Positions 51,012-62,091 of a stretch of 64,000 bases of DNA are shown one piece after another (position 1 is the first letter of the stretch; each line of letters begins with the position of its first letter). Source of the DNA: Zymoseptoria tritici IPO323 (lineage: Eukaryota > Ascomycota > Dothideomycetes > Mycosphaerellales > Mycosphaerellaceae). The stretch is taken from assembly GCF_000219625.1 (NCBI RefSeq), contig NC_018212.1:558001-622000 (forward strand), written 5' to 3'. Below the pieces are notes generated by a model that saw only the letters and a list, made by a program, of their open reading frames with translations, was not told the DNA's origin and ran no database searches. The position numbers and the translations under genes were made by a program.

Positions 51012-53807
51012 TCAAGCCTCAATCGTCACGCCCTGAGCGACACTCTCTACATTCCCATTCTCGCTTTCCTGAGTCTGAATCTCACTGCGCGCACAATACT
51101 CCGTAATCAATCTCTGCAAGTCCATCAACTTGTAAGGCTTCGTCATGTATCCTTTCATGCCGACCTGTGCCGCCCGTTCCAGCGCGCCATCCGTAACATC
51201 AGCAGTGACAGCCAGAACTGTTGGACGCTTGACGACCGCGCCATGCTCAAGTCTCGCCGCGTCCATGCCCAGGATCCGCTGGGTGGCTTCGTACCCATCC
51301 ATAAGCGGCATCCACAAATCCATCAAGACGACATCGACCTGTTCGGCGGGAGACCTGGCGACGCTCATTTGTCGCACTGCTTCAGTGCCATCATGGGCTT
51401 CGAGAATGTTCTTGTACCCGAACTTGGAAAGCATGCTGACTAGAAGTTTGCGGTTGATCTTGTTGTCTTCGGCGACGAGAAAGTTGAGCGGGTATTTCGT
51501 GGCGAGGTCGCGGTCAATGGCGGCATTAGAGCCGACTGATTTCCGATAGCGGCGGCGATGTCTCGGTCTCGGCGCGGTATCGTTGCTGCTCGTTGGCGAG
51601 GGTGGGGTGTTGGCGATAATGGGCGGATTGACGTTCGCGGCAAGCTCCATACAATGCTTCGGTGAGGGAGGTGTACGCGGGTGCGAGATGCCCGGGAGAG
51701 GCGAGTAGAAGAGTGGAGGGCCAACTGCGTCATGGAGAGCACGCGAGAGTCCTCGAGGGCTGGATGGTGCCGGCGGCAGAGGTCGGATGTGTGCAGAGTC
51801 CAGGTGCAGCTGGGCCTGCCGTGGCATGGGTGAGCTGAAAGGCGAGCCAGGCCTGCTGATTGTCTCTCCCGCCTGTAGTGGTATTTTTATCTCAAAATCC
51901 GTTCCACGTGTCATGCCACTGGTCTCTGCTCTTGTGCACATCAAATCGCCTCCCAACTTCCTTGCGATACCCTTCGCTACCATCAATCCGAGTCCAAGAC
52001 CTTCATTTGAGCGAGTAGTGGATGCATTCTCTTGCGAGAATGGCTTGAACAACTTCGGTAAGAACGCCGCTGGAATGCCCTGACCATTATCCGACACTTT
52101 GATCGAGATGTATCGCGATCGACGACTCATCGTAGCATGCACGGTGATTCGACCGTTCGCCGAGTCGGTAAATTTGATCGCATTCAGTATCAAGCATGAT
52201 ATCAGCTTGCTCAAGTCCTTCTCGTCGATGAACAATGTGCTGGGCACGCTCGGATCAATGCTCCACTCGATATTCTTGTGTCCAGCTGACCCGTCGGAGC
52301 CTCTCGTGCGTACTTCAATAATCTCTCCTAGCTCCGTCTCTTGGGCAAACGCTGAGTCTGGTCGTCCACCAACCTTCAAGCTGTCGTTGATCACGGATTG
52401 TACGAGTTCGCCGAGGTTTGTGTGTCGAAGACCTGGCGCAATCATACGACTAGACGGAGCTAGCAGCTCGTTCGCAGAGCTGAGCTCGTTGGTCGGGAGT
52501 ACATCGTCGCCTTCCTCTTCATCTGCTAGTCCCTTTTGAGCGGCAACTATCGGCGCGGCGCATCGACAATTTGTGTTTGAAGAGTCTTGCCCCAGTCGTG
52601 GCGCCTTCATCGAACCCGTACTTGCCGTTCGTGAGAACGCCTCTTCTCGTCTTCTCTTATTCGGCCGCGACAGTGGCAAGTTGCTGCCTGCAACCAAGAT
52701 CTCTGGTCTTCGTTCGTAGTTCATCGGAGCCGGCGACATTGAATCATGAGATTCATGACTTGGTTCATCCAAGAGAGTCGGCGGTGCTTCCGGAATGGCC
52801 ATGTCCATATCATAGGCGTGCACGACGTTATCTGCAGCCTCAACTGCTCGTCGAGAGCTATCCTGAACAATCTCAATGTTCGCCTTCAACGTTTCAAAGA
52901 CCTTTCTAAGCGTTGGATCGTTCTGCCCTTCGACAGCATCTTGTACAGTCGCGTACATGACATCCAGCATACCTACGATTCCTTGCATGGGCGTGCGCAA
53001 TTCATGTGAAAGACTGCCTGCGTACGGCCGAAGTGACTGGGCGAGGGTCACAACGTCGTGCGGGATGACTCTGCTTCCCTCCGCCGCCGGCGCGCGAACG
53101 AGATTGGCGCCAGCCGAGAACCTCTGCGCGATCATGTCTTCCATGGCGTGCATGATCATTTCGATGAATGCCCACGAGAGTTTCCTTTTCGCGGCGCCCT
53201 CTACCGACCACATTGCGCCAAAGTGGCCGAAGCACTTTCCTTGCTCGAACAATGGCACTGCAATGTAGGCTTCGCATGGCGTAGGCAACTGGTTGGGATT
53301 GTTCGTGATGAAGTCGTTGAGTCGGTCCGGAATGACAAACACCTTGTCGTGTCGCATGTATGCGCAAGGGCATCCGTATGCATGGAATCGGGTTGATTTG
53401 TACGTTTCCTTAGTACCGTCGTTCCCGCAGTAGTGTAGAGCAGCGGCCATCATGCAGGAACCGGGCTCGCCGAGTGGAGGCATCTCTACCGCAGATTCCT
53501 GATCATCGACCAGAATCCGCTTCATGATAAAGCATATCTCGGCGCCCAGTAACGACGATATGCCCTCCGTCGCTGCGGTCCAGAAGTCGTCGGTCGAAAG
53601 ATGATTCAGACTGGCTTTCAATGCGATCAAAGACTCCAGCGCATTGTTCTCAGCCGGGGAATAGAGACGATCGATCTCCTCCTTGAATCCCGAATCTCCA
53701 TGTTGAAGTACGTCCTGTGTGCCATGGAAGGGAAAGCAAATGCTTTGCCGCTCCATGGCTTGCGTGTCTTTCATCGTGACCGCCGCGATTTCCTGGCGAT
53801 CTCTCAC
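51012..53807 (-). CDS. Hybrid histidine kinase (GAF, HisKA, HATPase, receiver)
   Basis: One exon of 931 residues. The N-terminal part (about 55-230) looks like a GAF sensor domain, with TEGISSLLGAEICFIMKRIL and PCEAYIAVPLFEQGKCFGHF. The H-box is SLSHELRTPMQGIVGM, phosphorylatable His268. The HATPase domain has an N-box (LISCLILNAIKFTDSANGRI), G1 (VSDNGQGIP) and G2 (NEGLGLGLMVAKGIA). The receiver domain covers about 774-905 with acidic AEDN, phospho-acceptor Asp830 (VVLMDLWMP) and Lys890 (MTKPY). All catalytic residues for autophosphorylation and intramolecular phosphotransfer are present. The phosphate is expected to go on to an HPt protein of the YPD1 type. About 240 residues of polar linker separate the HisKA and HATPase regions, longer than usual. 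No membrane segment, so it is cytosolic. The signal is unknown. Met at 53774 is an alternative start. Confidence 0.92.
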   Translation of the reverse strand: MRDRQEIAAVTMKDTQAMERQSICFPFHGTQDVLQHGDSGFKEEIDRLYSPAENNALESLIALKASLNHLSTDDFWTAATEGISSLLGAEICFIMKRILVDDQESAVEMPPLGEPGSCMMAAALHYCGNDGTKETYKSTRFHAYGCPCAYMRHDKVFVIPDRLNDFITNNPNQLPTPCEAYIAVPLFEQGKCFGHFGAMWSVEGAAKRKLSWAFIEMIMHAMEDMIAQRFSAGANLVRAPAAEGSRVIPHDVVTLAQSLRPYAGSLSHELRTPMQGIVGMLDVMYATVQDAVEGQNDPTLRKVFETLKANIEIVQDSSRRAVEAADNVVHAYDMDMAIPEAPPTLLDEPSHESHDSMSPAPMNYERRPEILVAGSNLPLSRPNKRRREEAFSRTASTGSMKAPRLGQDSSNTNCRCAAPIVAAQKGLADEEEGDDVLPTNELSSANELLAPSSRMIAPGLRHTNLGELVQSVINDSLKVGGRPDSAFAQETELGEIIEVRTRGSDGSAGHKNIEWSIDPSVPSTLFIDEKDLSKLISCLILNAIKFTDSANGRITVHATMSRRSRYISIKVSDNGQGIPAAFLPKLFKPFSQENASTTRSNEGLGLGLMVAKGIARKLGGDLMCTRAETSGMTRGTDFEIKIPLQAGETISRPGSPFSSPMPRQAQLHLDSAHIRPLPPAPSSPRGLSRALHDAVGPPLFYSPLPGISHPRTPPSPKHCMELAANVNPPIIANTPPSPTSSNDTAPRPRHRRRYRKSVGSNAAIDRDLATKYPLNFLVAEDNKINRKLLVSMLSKFGYKNILEAHDGTEAVRQMSVARSPAEQVDVVLMDLWMPLMDGYEATQRILGMDAARLEHGAVVKRPTVLAVTADVTDGALERAAQVGMKGYMTKPYKLMDLQRLITEYCARSEIQTQESENGNVESVAQGVTIEA

Positions 53808-56225
53808 TGCTATCGGGCTATGTCACGCATCGGAATATGCGGAAGGCCGCCGACGTCCAAGTGCTGGATCCTTGATACCAAGCTGATCTCGTGTGGTATC
53901 AGTGTTTGTTCGGAGGTCAGTGAGGTGGTATGGACGAGGATCCCGCAGGTGTGCTAGTGATTGGTAATGAAATACAGAGCAAGTCAGGTCAAAGTCGGAG
54001 TTTCGCGAAATCTGCCTGAAGGATCCAGAAAACGAGTCGGGATCTTCGGTAGAGCGGTCCAGATCACAGATCTGCACTCGTGTTATCGGAGGCCACCAGA
54101 AATTGGGCTTGTTTGCTTTCCACTCGTGTCGTCGCAGGTTGTTGTTCAGTTGAAGTCGAAGGCGGACGCTCGAACTGCAGTAGACGACCAGGATGCTACC
54201 CTGGCTTCTACCACTCCACGAGCGGATGCTACGTCTGGGAAGAACGGCAGGCGCAGGGCCGGCCGTGGCGGCGCCAGAAAAGACGCCTCCAGTCTCATGT
54301 AACGTGCGTCGAACGGAAAAGAAGGTCTAGATCTGCTAGCACGGCACTTTAGCCTTTGCCGGCGATACGCTAGCACAGCTCTTGGCAAGCCCTGAAGAGT
54401 ACCTTATCGATGAATGTTGCTCATCATCAAATCTCCAGGTTGTTCATTGATGCACGAATTCCACCACGACGCTGTGGGCAGATCCAGTGATGATGTCGTC
54501 TCACGCTGACTCCGATTTGCACTGCCGACTTCAAGGTATCACCTGCGACGTTGACGACAATCAGACATGGGCTGACGAGCCCCTACCCGGAGCGACGTCA
54601 TCACACCACATGCCCAAGCCGACAGGACGGTCGAGGCCAGTCCAAAACGGCGTTTTGATCTTTTCGGTGTCCCGCCTGAAGTACGGGCCCACGGTGCATA
54701 GATCCTCACTGTGACGACGCGTGCCTCTCGGAGCTAAAGATTACCCTATAGGACCAGATAAGAGTCCTGAAGGCACCGACCATGATTTGGATCAGCCTGA
54801 AAGGTCGCATATCGCGGCAAACTCCAGGCACCGAGGCAAGAGGCTCAAGAAAAAATGCTTGCAGCGGTCGGAGGAGCGACCGTCGCACTCACATCGCGTG
54901 TCCTCACAAGTCTGGGCCGAAACGGCCCAAATCCCGGCCACCGAATCATGCAAGCGGAAAATCGTGGAAAATCAGGTCCAGAACTCTCAACCAAGAATGG
55001 GGATCTTCATCCAGGGTTTCAGCCACGTTTTCGGTCCCCTCTTGTGCTTGTTGCTCTTCGGCATTGGACACAGAACAAAGACCGTCCTATCACAGCATCA
55101 CACAAACCTCCTACCTCCGACTCTGGATATTCGGCATGTCTAAGACCTAACACATAACATCTGACGAATGACTCGTCGAATGGGACCGGTATATTGTGCT
55201 TCGGGTGTTATATTTGCCGGCCTCCTGCCTCCCTAGCTTCGAGCCTTCGACAACGGTTCGTACTGTCGTATAAGCGGATTCGCGGATTTCCATCCTCAGC
55301 ATCTTCCAGTCCGGTCCAGGCCTCCCCACGGAACCCATCGCCGATTCGATTGAAATATATAGCGCGGACAAGCTTCCGCTTCAACTGCATATAGCGGTAA
55401 GTGGTTGTGGTGTAGGATCGATACCCTGCATTGGAACCGCGAGACATTTCAAAAGCATCTCGGAGGCATATGAATGATGAGTTATTGAACAAATGGTGCC
55501 GCCCTGCTTGCCCTGCGTATGGGAGTGACGGCTCAGCGGGGCATCGTGGAGAGGTCGAGATGTCTATTCACATCGGTCCACCTTGGGGATCAGCTCTGGC
55601 AGATGTCTCCACGCCTTCGCAACTCCAGAGCAAATGACCAATTCGAGACAAAGCCCTCTATCACTCTCGATCGCTGAGGAGAGTACTCTATCTGCCTCTT
55701 CACCTAGACCACTGCTCTCAAATCTAGCCTTCCTCCCCCCACCTCCACGTCGGCATATACGGCAAAACTCAGACGCCATCACAGTCTAGACTTTCCACAC
55801 CACCCTTCCAACTCCAACATCGCGGGCACTCTGCGCACCAACACCATCAGGCGGCTGTATGGATCTCCCATCATCGACTGCCGTGTGGGGCATTAGTGGA
55901 TGTTTCATCAATGCCGTGGCTTGGGTCCAGAACATCTTTCACGTTGTTGGACAGCTCTACAAGAGTTCCAGCCGGGACAGGATGTTCGAGATCTACCTGG
56001 TGACAAAACACATCGGGTAGACGAGAATGCGGCCAGAACAGCTCTTTGCATTCATCTCTACCGCAAGACTTTTCATTCTCCTCGAGAGTCCTGCTCGTGT
56101 CTCCTCACTGGTGGTATCAATCAACCCAGAATAAAACCTACAAATTTTACCGCCGACCATACCCTTCTCTTGACCAAACAAATTCACGTCGACGCTCCAG
56201 AACTCCCATAACGCCCCAAACCATG
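53808..56225. other. Long region without a supported gene
   Basis: About 2.4 kb between the histidine kinase start and the PalF end. Several open frames of 60-140 codons exist, for example near 54721-55143 (+) and 55564-55782 (-), but none has domain-like sequence, a signal peptide or matching splice partners. No repeats or RIP signature are seen. It may hold a long promoter, a non-coding RNA or a lineage-specific gene I cannot resolve. Confidence 0.4.
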
Positions 56226-58858
56226 TCATCGCTCATATCTTGGCAAATCCAAATCTCTCGCCTGCGCCGCACCAGCCTGTGCCTGGCCTTCCTCTCTCGA
56301 ACTGTTACCCAAACCCAACATTGCTTCCTCTGTCTCGGAGAGAACAGGAGCAGTCGGAGCAGCGTCGTGATCTCGCGGTGCAGGTCCAGACTCGCTCGCA
56401 TCGTCGTCCTGCGGTGGAGCCGAAGCTTCCAGTTCTAGTTGTCGGCGCTGGAGTTCCTTTTTATCATCGGTCGGACCGTGGCGGCTGGGTATAGGTGTTG
56501 GGGTGCTGGGGAACCCGTAGGATGGCGTTGATGCGTTTGGTGGTTCGTATGATGGTGTCGGTGCGTCTTGCGACTCGTAGAGTGGTGTCCGAGGTAGAGG
56601 GATATTGTGAGGTTCGTAGGACGGAGACGGAGGCATATGCGCAGGAGTGCTGAAGGCCGAGAAGGCATGCGTGCCGGTCGAATGGCCACCCGGATGAGCA
56701 GGGGGAGTGAGGAGAGTTGGTCTTGAAGGTCCTGCAGGTTGTGAGTAGCCGTTGAAGTGTTCTTCCTCGAGGAACGGCGCAGTCGCTTCGTGTGAGGCAG
56801 CTTCACGAGACGATCCTGGTTGGTCGGCGCCCGGAGGCATGCTGGGCAATAGCCGAGCCTCTGCTCTTCGCAGCCGTTCTTTCTCCGGCAGTTGCGAGTC
56901 GTCTTCGATCTCTGGTATTGGGATCGGAGGTGGCATGGTGTACGAGCCATTGCCGAAGTATCCTCCCTCTCCATGATAGCCGTTGTACTCGCCGTAACCA
57001 GGCGCGTATTGGTCTGCGCCGTAGTATTCTTGGTCGTAGAAACCGTTGCTTTCGTCATACCAGTACTCTCCATTACCATGGTCTGCAGCATGAGGCGTGG
57101 CGCCGGCTTGCGTGTCTGCCTCATTCTTTGCTTGCGCGTTGGGGTCAGGAACTGGAAGTGGTTCGGCCTTTTGTTTGCCCTTGCGCCTCGCGCTATCTCT
57201 CGTGCCTATTATGATTTCGAAAGTACACGCAACCACGCCCATGTTGCGCCTTACAGCAGATGTATCGATTACGGGAGAACCATGCCGGCGATCGATCGGA
57301 TCGGCTTCCGGACCCTGTACGATCGTACTGGCTAGACCTCCCAGGTTGCCCAGATTTCGGTCGTGGGATGAAAGCTTGCCTTGTATATCAAGAATGACCT
57401 CGATGAAGTATCGAAAGCTGATCATCGCGCCTGGCACTGTAGAGATGGTTGGGAATGCCTCCTCCGGGATGTTCACTTTTCCGGTCACTTCTGCGGTGAG
57501 AGTGTTGGGATCTATGATCAACGGCATAATGGTCTGGGACAGGTCTTTCCGGAACACATGACTCGACCCAGCGCCGGATAACGAGAGGCCTCCCAACCCG
57601 CTGACGGATTTCGGGTAGTAGTCTTCGAATTTGCGCTCTTTGCCCTTTTCGCTTGGTCCCAGAGGAATGGCTGGATGCATGTCGACACGCGCTTGTCGAT
57701 ACAGGGTGATGATGACACCATGCAAACTTTTGACGTGCTTCGTGTGATCCACATGGACTTTGATGGACGTCGTGTCTCCTCGCAGACATCCACCCGACAA
57801 AGACTCGACTGTAGCAGTGATTGTTCGCTTCTCGGCCCGGTTTTCATCGCTGCTCCGCGGAGAGGTTGCTTCTGAATCAAGTTGAGATAGTCTGGAGTTG
57901 GCGTGTGATCCAGGATGCGAGACTGGTCCGCCACTACTGACAGGACCATCAATACTGAGGTCGCTCGGATTTGGACTTTGACGATTGACCTCGACAATTG
58001 CACTTGAGCTCAAAGCTGACGATGTATGGCTGCCGCGACGTTCCTGCTCGCTGCTGTGAACGTTGGAATCGCCTTTGATGCTTTTGCCCGAGGAGTCGAC
58101 CACTTTCTTGACTTGCGGTTTTAACCTTTTCTTGCGCGAGACCGGTTCTAATGTGATTGTTCGTGGTTTGGGTGGATACAAATGCGAGATGTCGATTCGC
58201 TCGAGGAGGTACACTTTGTGGTCACATCGTATTGTCGGTGACATGGTCGTCGGTCTCGTGAGGGTGGCCGTGATCATGTAGGATACCGTACCGCGTTCGA
58301 ACTGGTGGTCATAGTCAGCATTTCGATCGCTTCGAAGTGACATCTTCATCACCGTACAGATATGCTGCTCGGGAGGTCCTTGTCTGGGAACTCGAGGTTG
58401 AAGTTGAATTGGTATACGCCCTCGCCGAGTCTCCCATCGCCGCAGAGGACCACCTCATCTTCAAAGAGTGTCGCGAATCCATTCCCAAAGTATTCTCCCG
58501 TCTTACTGCCTCTTCCGGAACCGGCCTGGGTATTGTTCGCTCGGTAGCCGTCCGCTGGTGGCGAGCCGGGATTCTTATACACTTGGACGAAGCCATGTAG
58601 ACACACGACCACATGCGTCACCCTTGTCGGCTTGACCACTTTGAGATGTACACTCCCGCTAACAACGTCGCCCTGGGAATATTGCTTATGCGGATCGTCG
58701 ACTGTGATGTAGTAGTCGGTGATGTTGCGAGACTTGGACGCGAAGGGCGACGCGATGCGCGAGAGGAGACGGCGGCCTGATGTCGGCGTGGATGGCGAGC
58801 GGTCGGCGGGTGATAGCATGTCGAGGTCACCGCCCTCGCTGAATGTGACTCGAGCCAA
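56226..58858 (-). CDS. palF: PalF/RIM8 arrestin-like protein of the ambient-pH pathway
   Basis: Two exons, 58858-58358 and 58301-56226, with a 56-bp intron, encode 858 residues. The arrestin N domain includes TDYYITVDDPHKQYSQGDVV, the strand RVTHVVVCLHGFVQVYK, GEYFGNGFATLFEDEVVLCG and the QFNFNLEFPDKDLPSSIS/FERGTVSYMI junction restored by splicing. The arrestin C domain spans about 370-570, with TITATVESLSGGCLRGDTTS, VHVDHTKHVKSLHGVIITLY and NMGVVACTFEIIIGTRDS. The tail is long, Pro/Ser-rich with tyrosine-, glycine-rich and PSYEPP-type repeats, probably sites for ubiquitination or ESCRT binding. PalF/RIM8 binds the seven-helix receptor PalH/RIM21 at the plasma membrane and links alkaline pH to activation of the PacC factor. 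Confidence 0.93.
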
Positions 58859-60016
58859 CCTTCGAGTCGGCGCAAGACGAGCGCATGCGGGTGTCGAGCT
58901 GCAATGGTCGCAGTGATTTCGAGATGGTTAGGGACAAGGGTCGGATGTCGTCGGAGAACGAGGCGGAACGGCGAGTGTGCGGCTCTGCGAGCGCATCATC
59001 AGGGATGGCAGTCCAGTGTCGAAGTCCTGTGCGCGTCGTAACACATCAACACCAGCAAACGGTTCGCGACGTCTAGACCGGGAGTAGTTCGAAGTCGAGC
59101 TCGGATGTGGTTGAGGCAGTGCAGATTGCACGCTACTCCGACGAGTACCTCCGCACAATGAACGACCGCCTATGACGCGGGCCATGGAGGAACCGCCCGC
59201 CGTGGAGCAGCGGTGTATATCGACTCTGATGCAGCATCGCCGCCGCAGTATGACAGGCATTGTCCGGATTATGTTGGACCGTCATCAATAACTGCGATTC
59301 ACATTCACCTGGTCTTTGCCCGTGCTCATGCGCCAGTCTTAGCATCTTGGCATCTCCTCGAGGCCAAACAAGCATTCGAGGCTGCGGTGGTTTCCGATAT
59401 CGCTCTGACCTGAATCGAGAACGAACCCTTTTCTTCGGCACATTCGGCTTGCTCAAGAGGGCGAATCGTACTCTGTGCTCTATACGATCTGCTACTCCCA
59501 GCAGTTCTCGCGGCACGAAACGCACGAGGGCAGCTTCAATTCACATCCTTGGCCTCATTCGACAGACTACGACATTCGACTGCTGTTCGGACTACGCATT
59601 GGAGATCGGAATACTCCGACGGACTGAGCTCCATGTCCCGGACTTGAGATTAGATGCCGCCTCTATCTGCATAGAATGGCGACAGGATGCTCGTCGAGGG
59701 AACGCTCGGAACTCATACGATGTGGTCAAGATGCCACCAAGGTCATCTGTTCAGCGCGAGTTTCATCAGCTCCAATGCGACGATGAAGCATTGCCTGACG
59801 CCTTATCGAGAGGCGGGGTCATGGTTGTGATTAGAAGCTCGCTGCTGTGCTGACTGACGATATGAGGGGTAAGGTATTTACTATTGCGTAGGTCCCCAGT
59901 CCATTGCCTCATCGTCCTACCGCTGAGGTTATATGTGTGACTTCTTGTCCAACAAACACGATCTACATTGACCCTGGACACACACTTCCAGTCTGACAGC
60001 TATACCAAACCTGACC
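58859..60016. other. Intergenic region between divergent palF and GST genes
   Basis: About 1.16 kb containing both promoters. Scattered short open frames are not convincing. Two copies of the PacC-type core GCCARG (as CTTGGC near 59346 and 59551) occur, but this is about what chance predicts. Confidence 0.45.
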
Positions 60017-60994
60017 ATGCCTTACGAACCATACACGGACGAGACTCCGGCCGACGTCAAAAATGCCAAAGGTCTGCATCTCGTCACGCAGAATACCCCC
60101 AATGGCCAGGCCGTTCAGATCTTCCTCGAGGAATTGAAGGATGCCTATGGCACCGAGTTCACTACGACAGTCATCGACATCTCGTGAGCAAGACTGTCGC
60201 CGTCGCAACTCCTCTCAGACGACATCCTGACCACCGACCACAGGACCAACGAGCAAAAGAAAGACTGGTTCCTCCGCCTCGACCCAAACGGTACACCCTC
60301 CTCCCCTTCCTCACTTCAACAACCCCGACTAACCATCCTCGACCAGGCCGCATTCCCATCCTGATCGACAACACCCAATCCCCACCCTTTCCCGTCCACG
60401 AAACCTCCGCCGAACTGTAAGAACCCCAGAGGGCAGAACGCCTGCAAACGGTCCGAGATATTCTCTCGGCCTCTGCCTGCGAAGTTCCCACTGCCTCACA
60501 CCTCTCGTTACCCGAACCATCACTAACCCTCCCACCCTCTCCTCAGATTCTACCTCCTCAAATTCGCCGACAAATCCGACAAATTCGGCTTCTCCTCCCC
60601 CCTCGAACGCAACCAATGCCTGCAATGGACGTTTTTCTGGCACGGCTCCGGAGCCCCCTACCAAGGCCAAGTCACACACTTCACCCGCGCCGCACCCGAG
60701 AAAATCCCCTACGCCATCGACCGCTTCCGCAACGAAACTCTCCGCGTCTTCGGCGTGCTGGAAATCCATCTGAGTGGAAAGTACACGGGAGAAGAAAAGG
60801 AGTATCTGGCGGGTAATGGAAAGGGACGATATTCCATTGCTGACATAAAAACCTATCCATGGGTGAAGAATTGGGAGAGGAGTGGGTTTTCCAAGGAGGA
60901 GATGGCGTTTCCGCATTTGTTAAAGTGGGTGGATCGGATTGCGGAGAGGCCGGCCGTGCAGAGGGGGGTTGGGGAGGCGTATGTTAAGAAGTAA
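60017..60994 (+). CDS. Glutathione S-transferase, Ure2/GST-like
   Basis: Four exons, 60017-60183, 60244-60290, 60347-60416 and 60547-60994, with introns of 60, 56 and 130 bp, encode 243 residues. The thioredoxin-like N domain begins KGLHLVTQNTPNGQAVQIFL, with the NTPNG turn replacing a catalytic Tyr or Ser as in Ure2-like GSTs, and contains the cis-Pro in GRIPILID and HETSAELFYL (glutathione gamma-glutamyl contact). The all-helical C domain holds LQWTFFWHGSGAPYQGQ and GRYSIADIKTYPWVKNW, with the family Asp. Predicted role: conjugation or peroxidase chemistry with glutathione in the cytosol. Substrate cannot be assigned. Confidence 0.9.
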
Positions 60995-61175
60995 GCTGGT
61001 GAGGCGGGTTGTGGTGGGACGGGACATTCGTTGATTGATGTAGGGCGAAATTGTGAGCGGGTCGGAATACGATGAGGCTGCACGCGCGGTCAAAGCTAAT
61101 CTTGGGGAAGGACACCGGGCGGATAGTGTACAAGTCCCATCAACTCCGTACAGCCAGTATGCAAGGAATCTTGGT

Positions 61176-61532
61176 CTAGCGCTTGGGGAAGTCTTCTTCC
61201 AACCACTTTAGAAGCCTCCCGCGTTTCAGGCTGCGCGTGACTTCCATCACATTCATGTGCCCGGGATCCGTGCAAAGGCTGCTGATCAGCGTTTTCACAT
61301 CGGCAGCTGTCCACCTCTCTTGACGGCTCTTGGTCTCTGCTCGGATGCCATCCCAAGGCCTCCTTTCGCGCGCTTTTCCCGCCTTCTCGTTCAACAGTAG
61401 TCGACACTGCAGAATCTCAAGGTGAAGCGTTGCAATCTCCTCCTTGAGCTCAAATATCTCGTTGTTCTTTTTATGTTCGAGTTCCCACATCTGTTGTCTG
61501 AGCTCGTGTAGCTTTTCCTCTTCGGACGGCAT
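61176..61532 (-). CDS. Small coiled-coil protein with Myb/SANT-like C-terminus
   Basis: 118 residues from the Met at 61532. About 1-60 is a charged coiled coil (MPSEEEKLHELRQQMWELEH, then EIFELKEEIATLHLEILQ). About 70-118 starts with RQERWTAADVKTLISSL and ends LLKWLEEDFPKR, resembling a Myb/SANT-like helix bundle of the type repeated in the genes at 62.3-64 kb. No named family is recognised. In the same frame upstream, after one TAG stop, lies a presequence-like stretch (61643-61545), which could be an upstream exon joined by a 45- or 56-bp intron ending at 61541. This is unproven. Confidence 0.5.
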   Translation of the reverse strand: MPSEEEKLHELRQQMWELEHKKNNEIFELKEEIATLHLEILQCRLLLNEKAGKARERRPWDGIRAETKSRQERWTAADVKTLISSLCTDPGHMNVMEVTRSLKRGRLLKWLEEDFPKR

Positions 61533-62091
61533 CCAGGGCGTCTAGAATGGGGATCGGGATGTGGTGTGGAAGCATCGGGCGCTAACAGGAGACGACACTG
61601 CTCGCGTAGTCCGGACAACGGTTTGAGAACGGAGCATATTCATGGCGACAATTGTGATTGGCAGCCGTTGAGTATGTGTAGCGCTCGGTGGATAGAGTGT
61701 CTGTATGTGCTGGACGGTGGTGAGAGAGCAAGGTTGACGGGGAGTGGACTGTGGAGGAGGAGGAGGTGATGGCGACACAGTGCACGGCCCTTGCAATGCC
61801 TGCATCGGGTCGACATCGGGTGCAACATGCAGCACTGGGCAGTTCTCCGCTCTGAAGCTTGGCAATTCGTCGATGTGCCTGGTGCTTGTCGATGAGGATG
61901 GGAGCCAACGTCATTGGCGATGACCTTTGGAGGGCAAGCTCAAATTGAGCGTTGCTCTCACTCAATTGCAAGAACGTGGAATCAGTGGTCGTGAAATGTC
62001 TTTGTCGGCATTTGTGACCTGGTACTGGCTCAGAGGATCGACGGCGAAGAGGCCCTTTCTCCGAGCCAAGTGCATCCTTGTTACTCCGGCT
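61533..62091. other. Region with presequence-like ORF
   Basis: The minus strand at 61643-61545 encodes MLRSQTVVRTTRAVSSPVSA followed by RCFHTTSRSPF and a stop. This is typical of a mitochondrial targeting peptide, but no mature protein follows directly. The remainder to 62091 shows nothing recognisable. Confidence 0.35.

Noticed and set aside
54721..55143. 140-codon open frame on the + strand
   Set aside because: Composition, lack of domain signals and overlap with other frames of similar quality suggest a chance ORF.
59340..59560. Two PacC-type GCCARG cores upstream of palF and the GST gene
   Set aside because: About one such match is expected by chance in 1.2 kb, and spacing and position show no further pattern.
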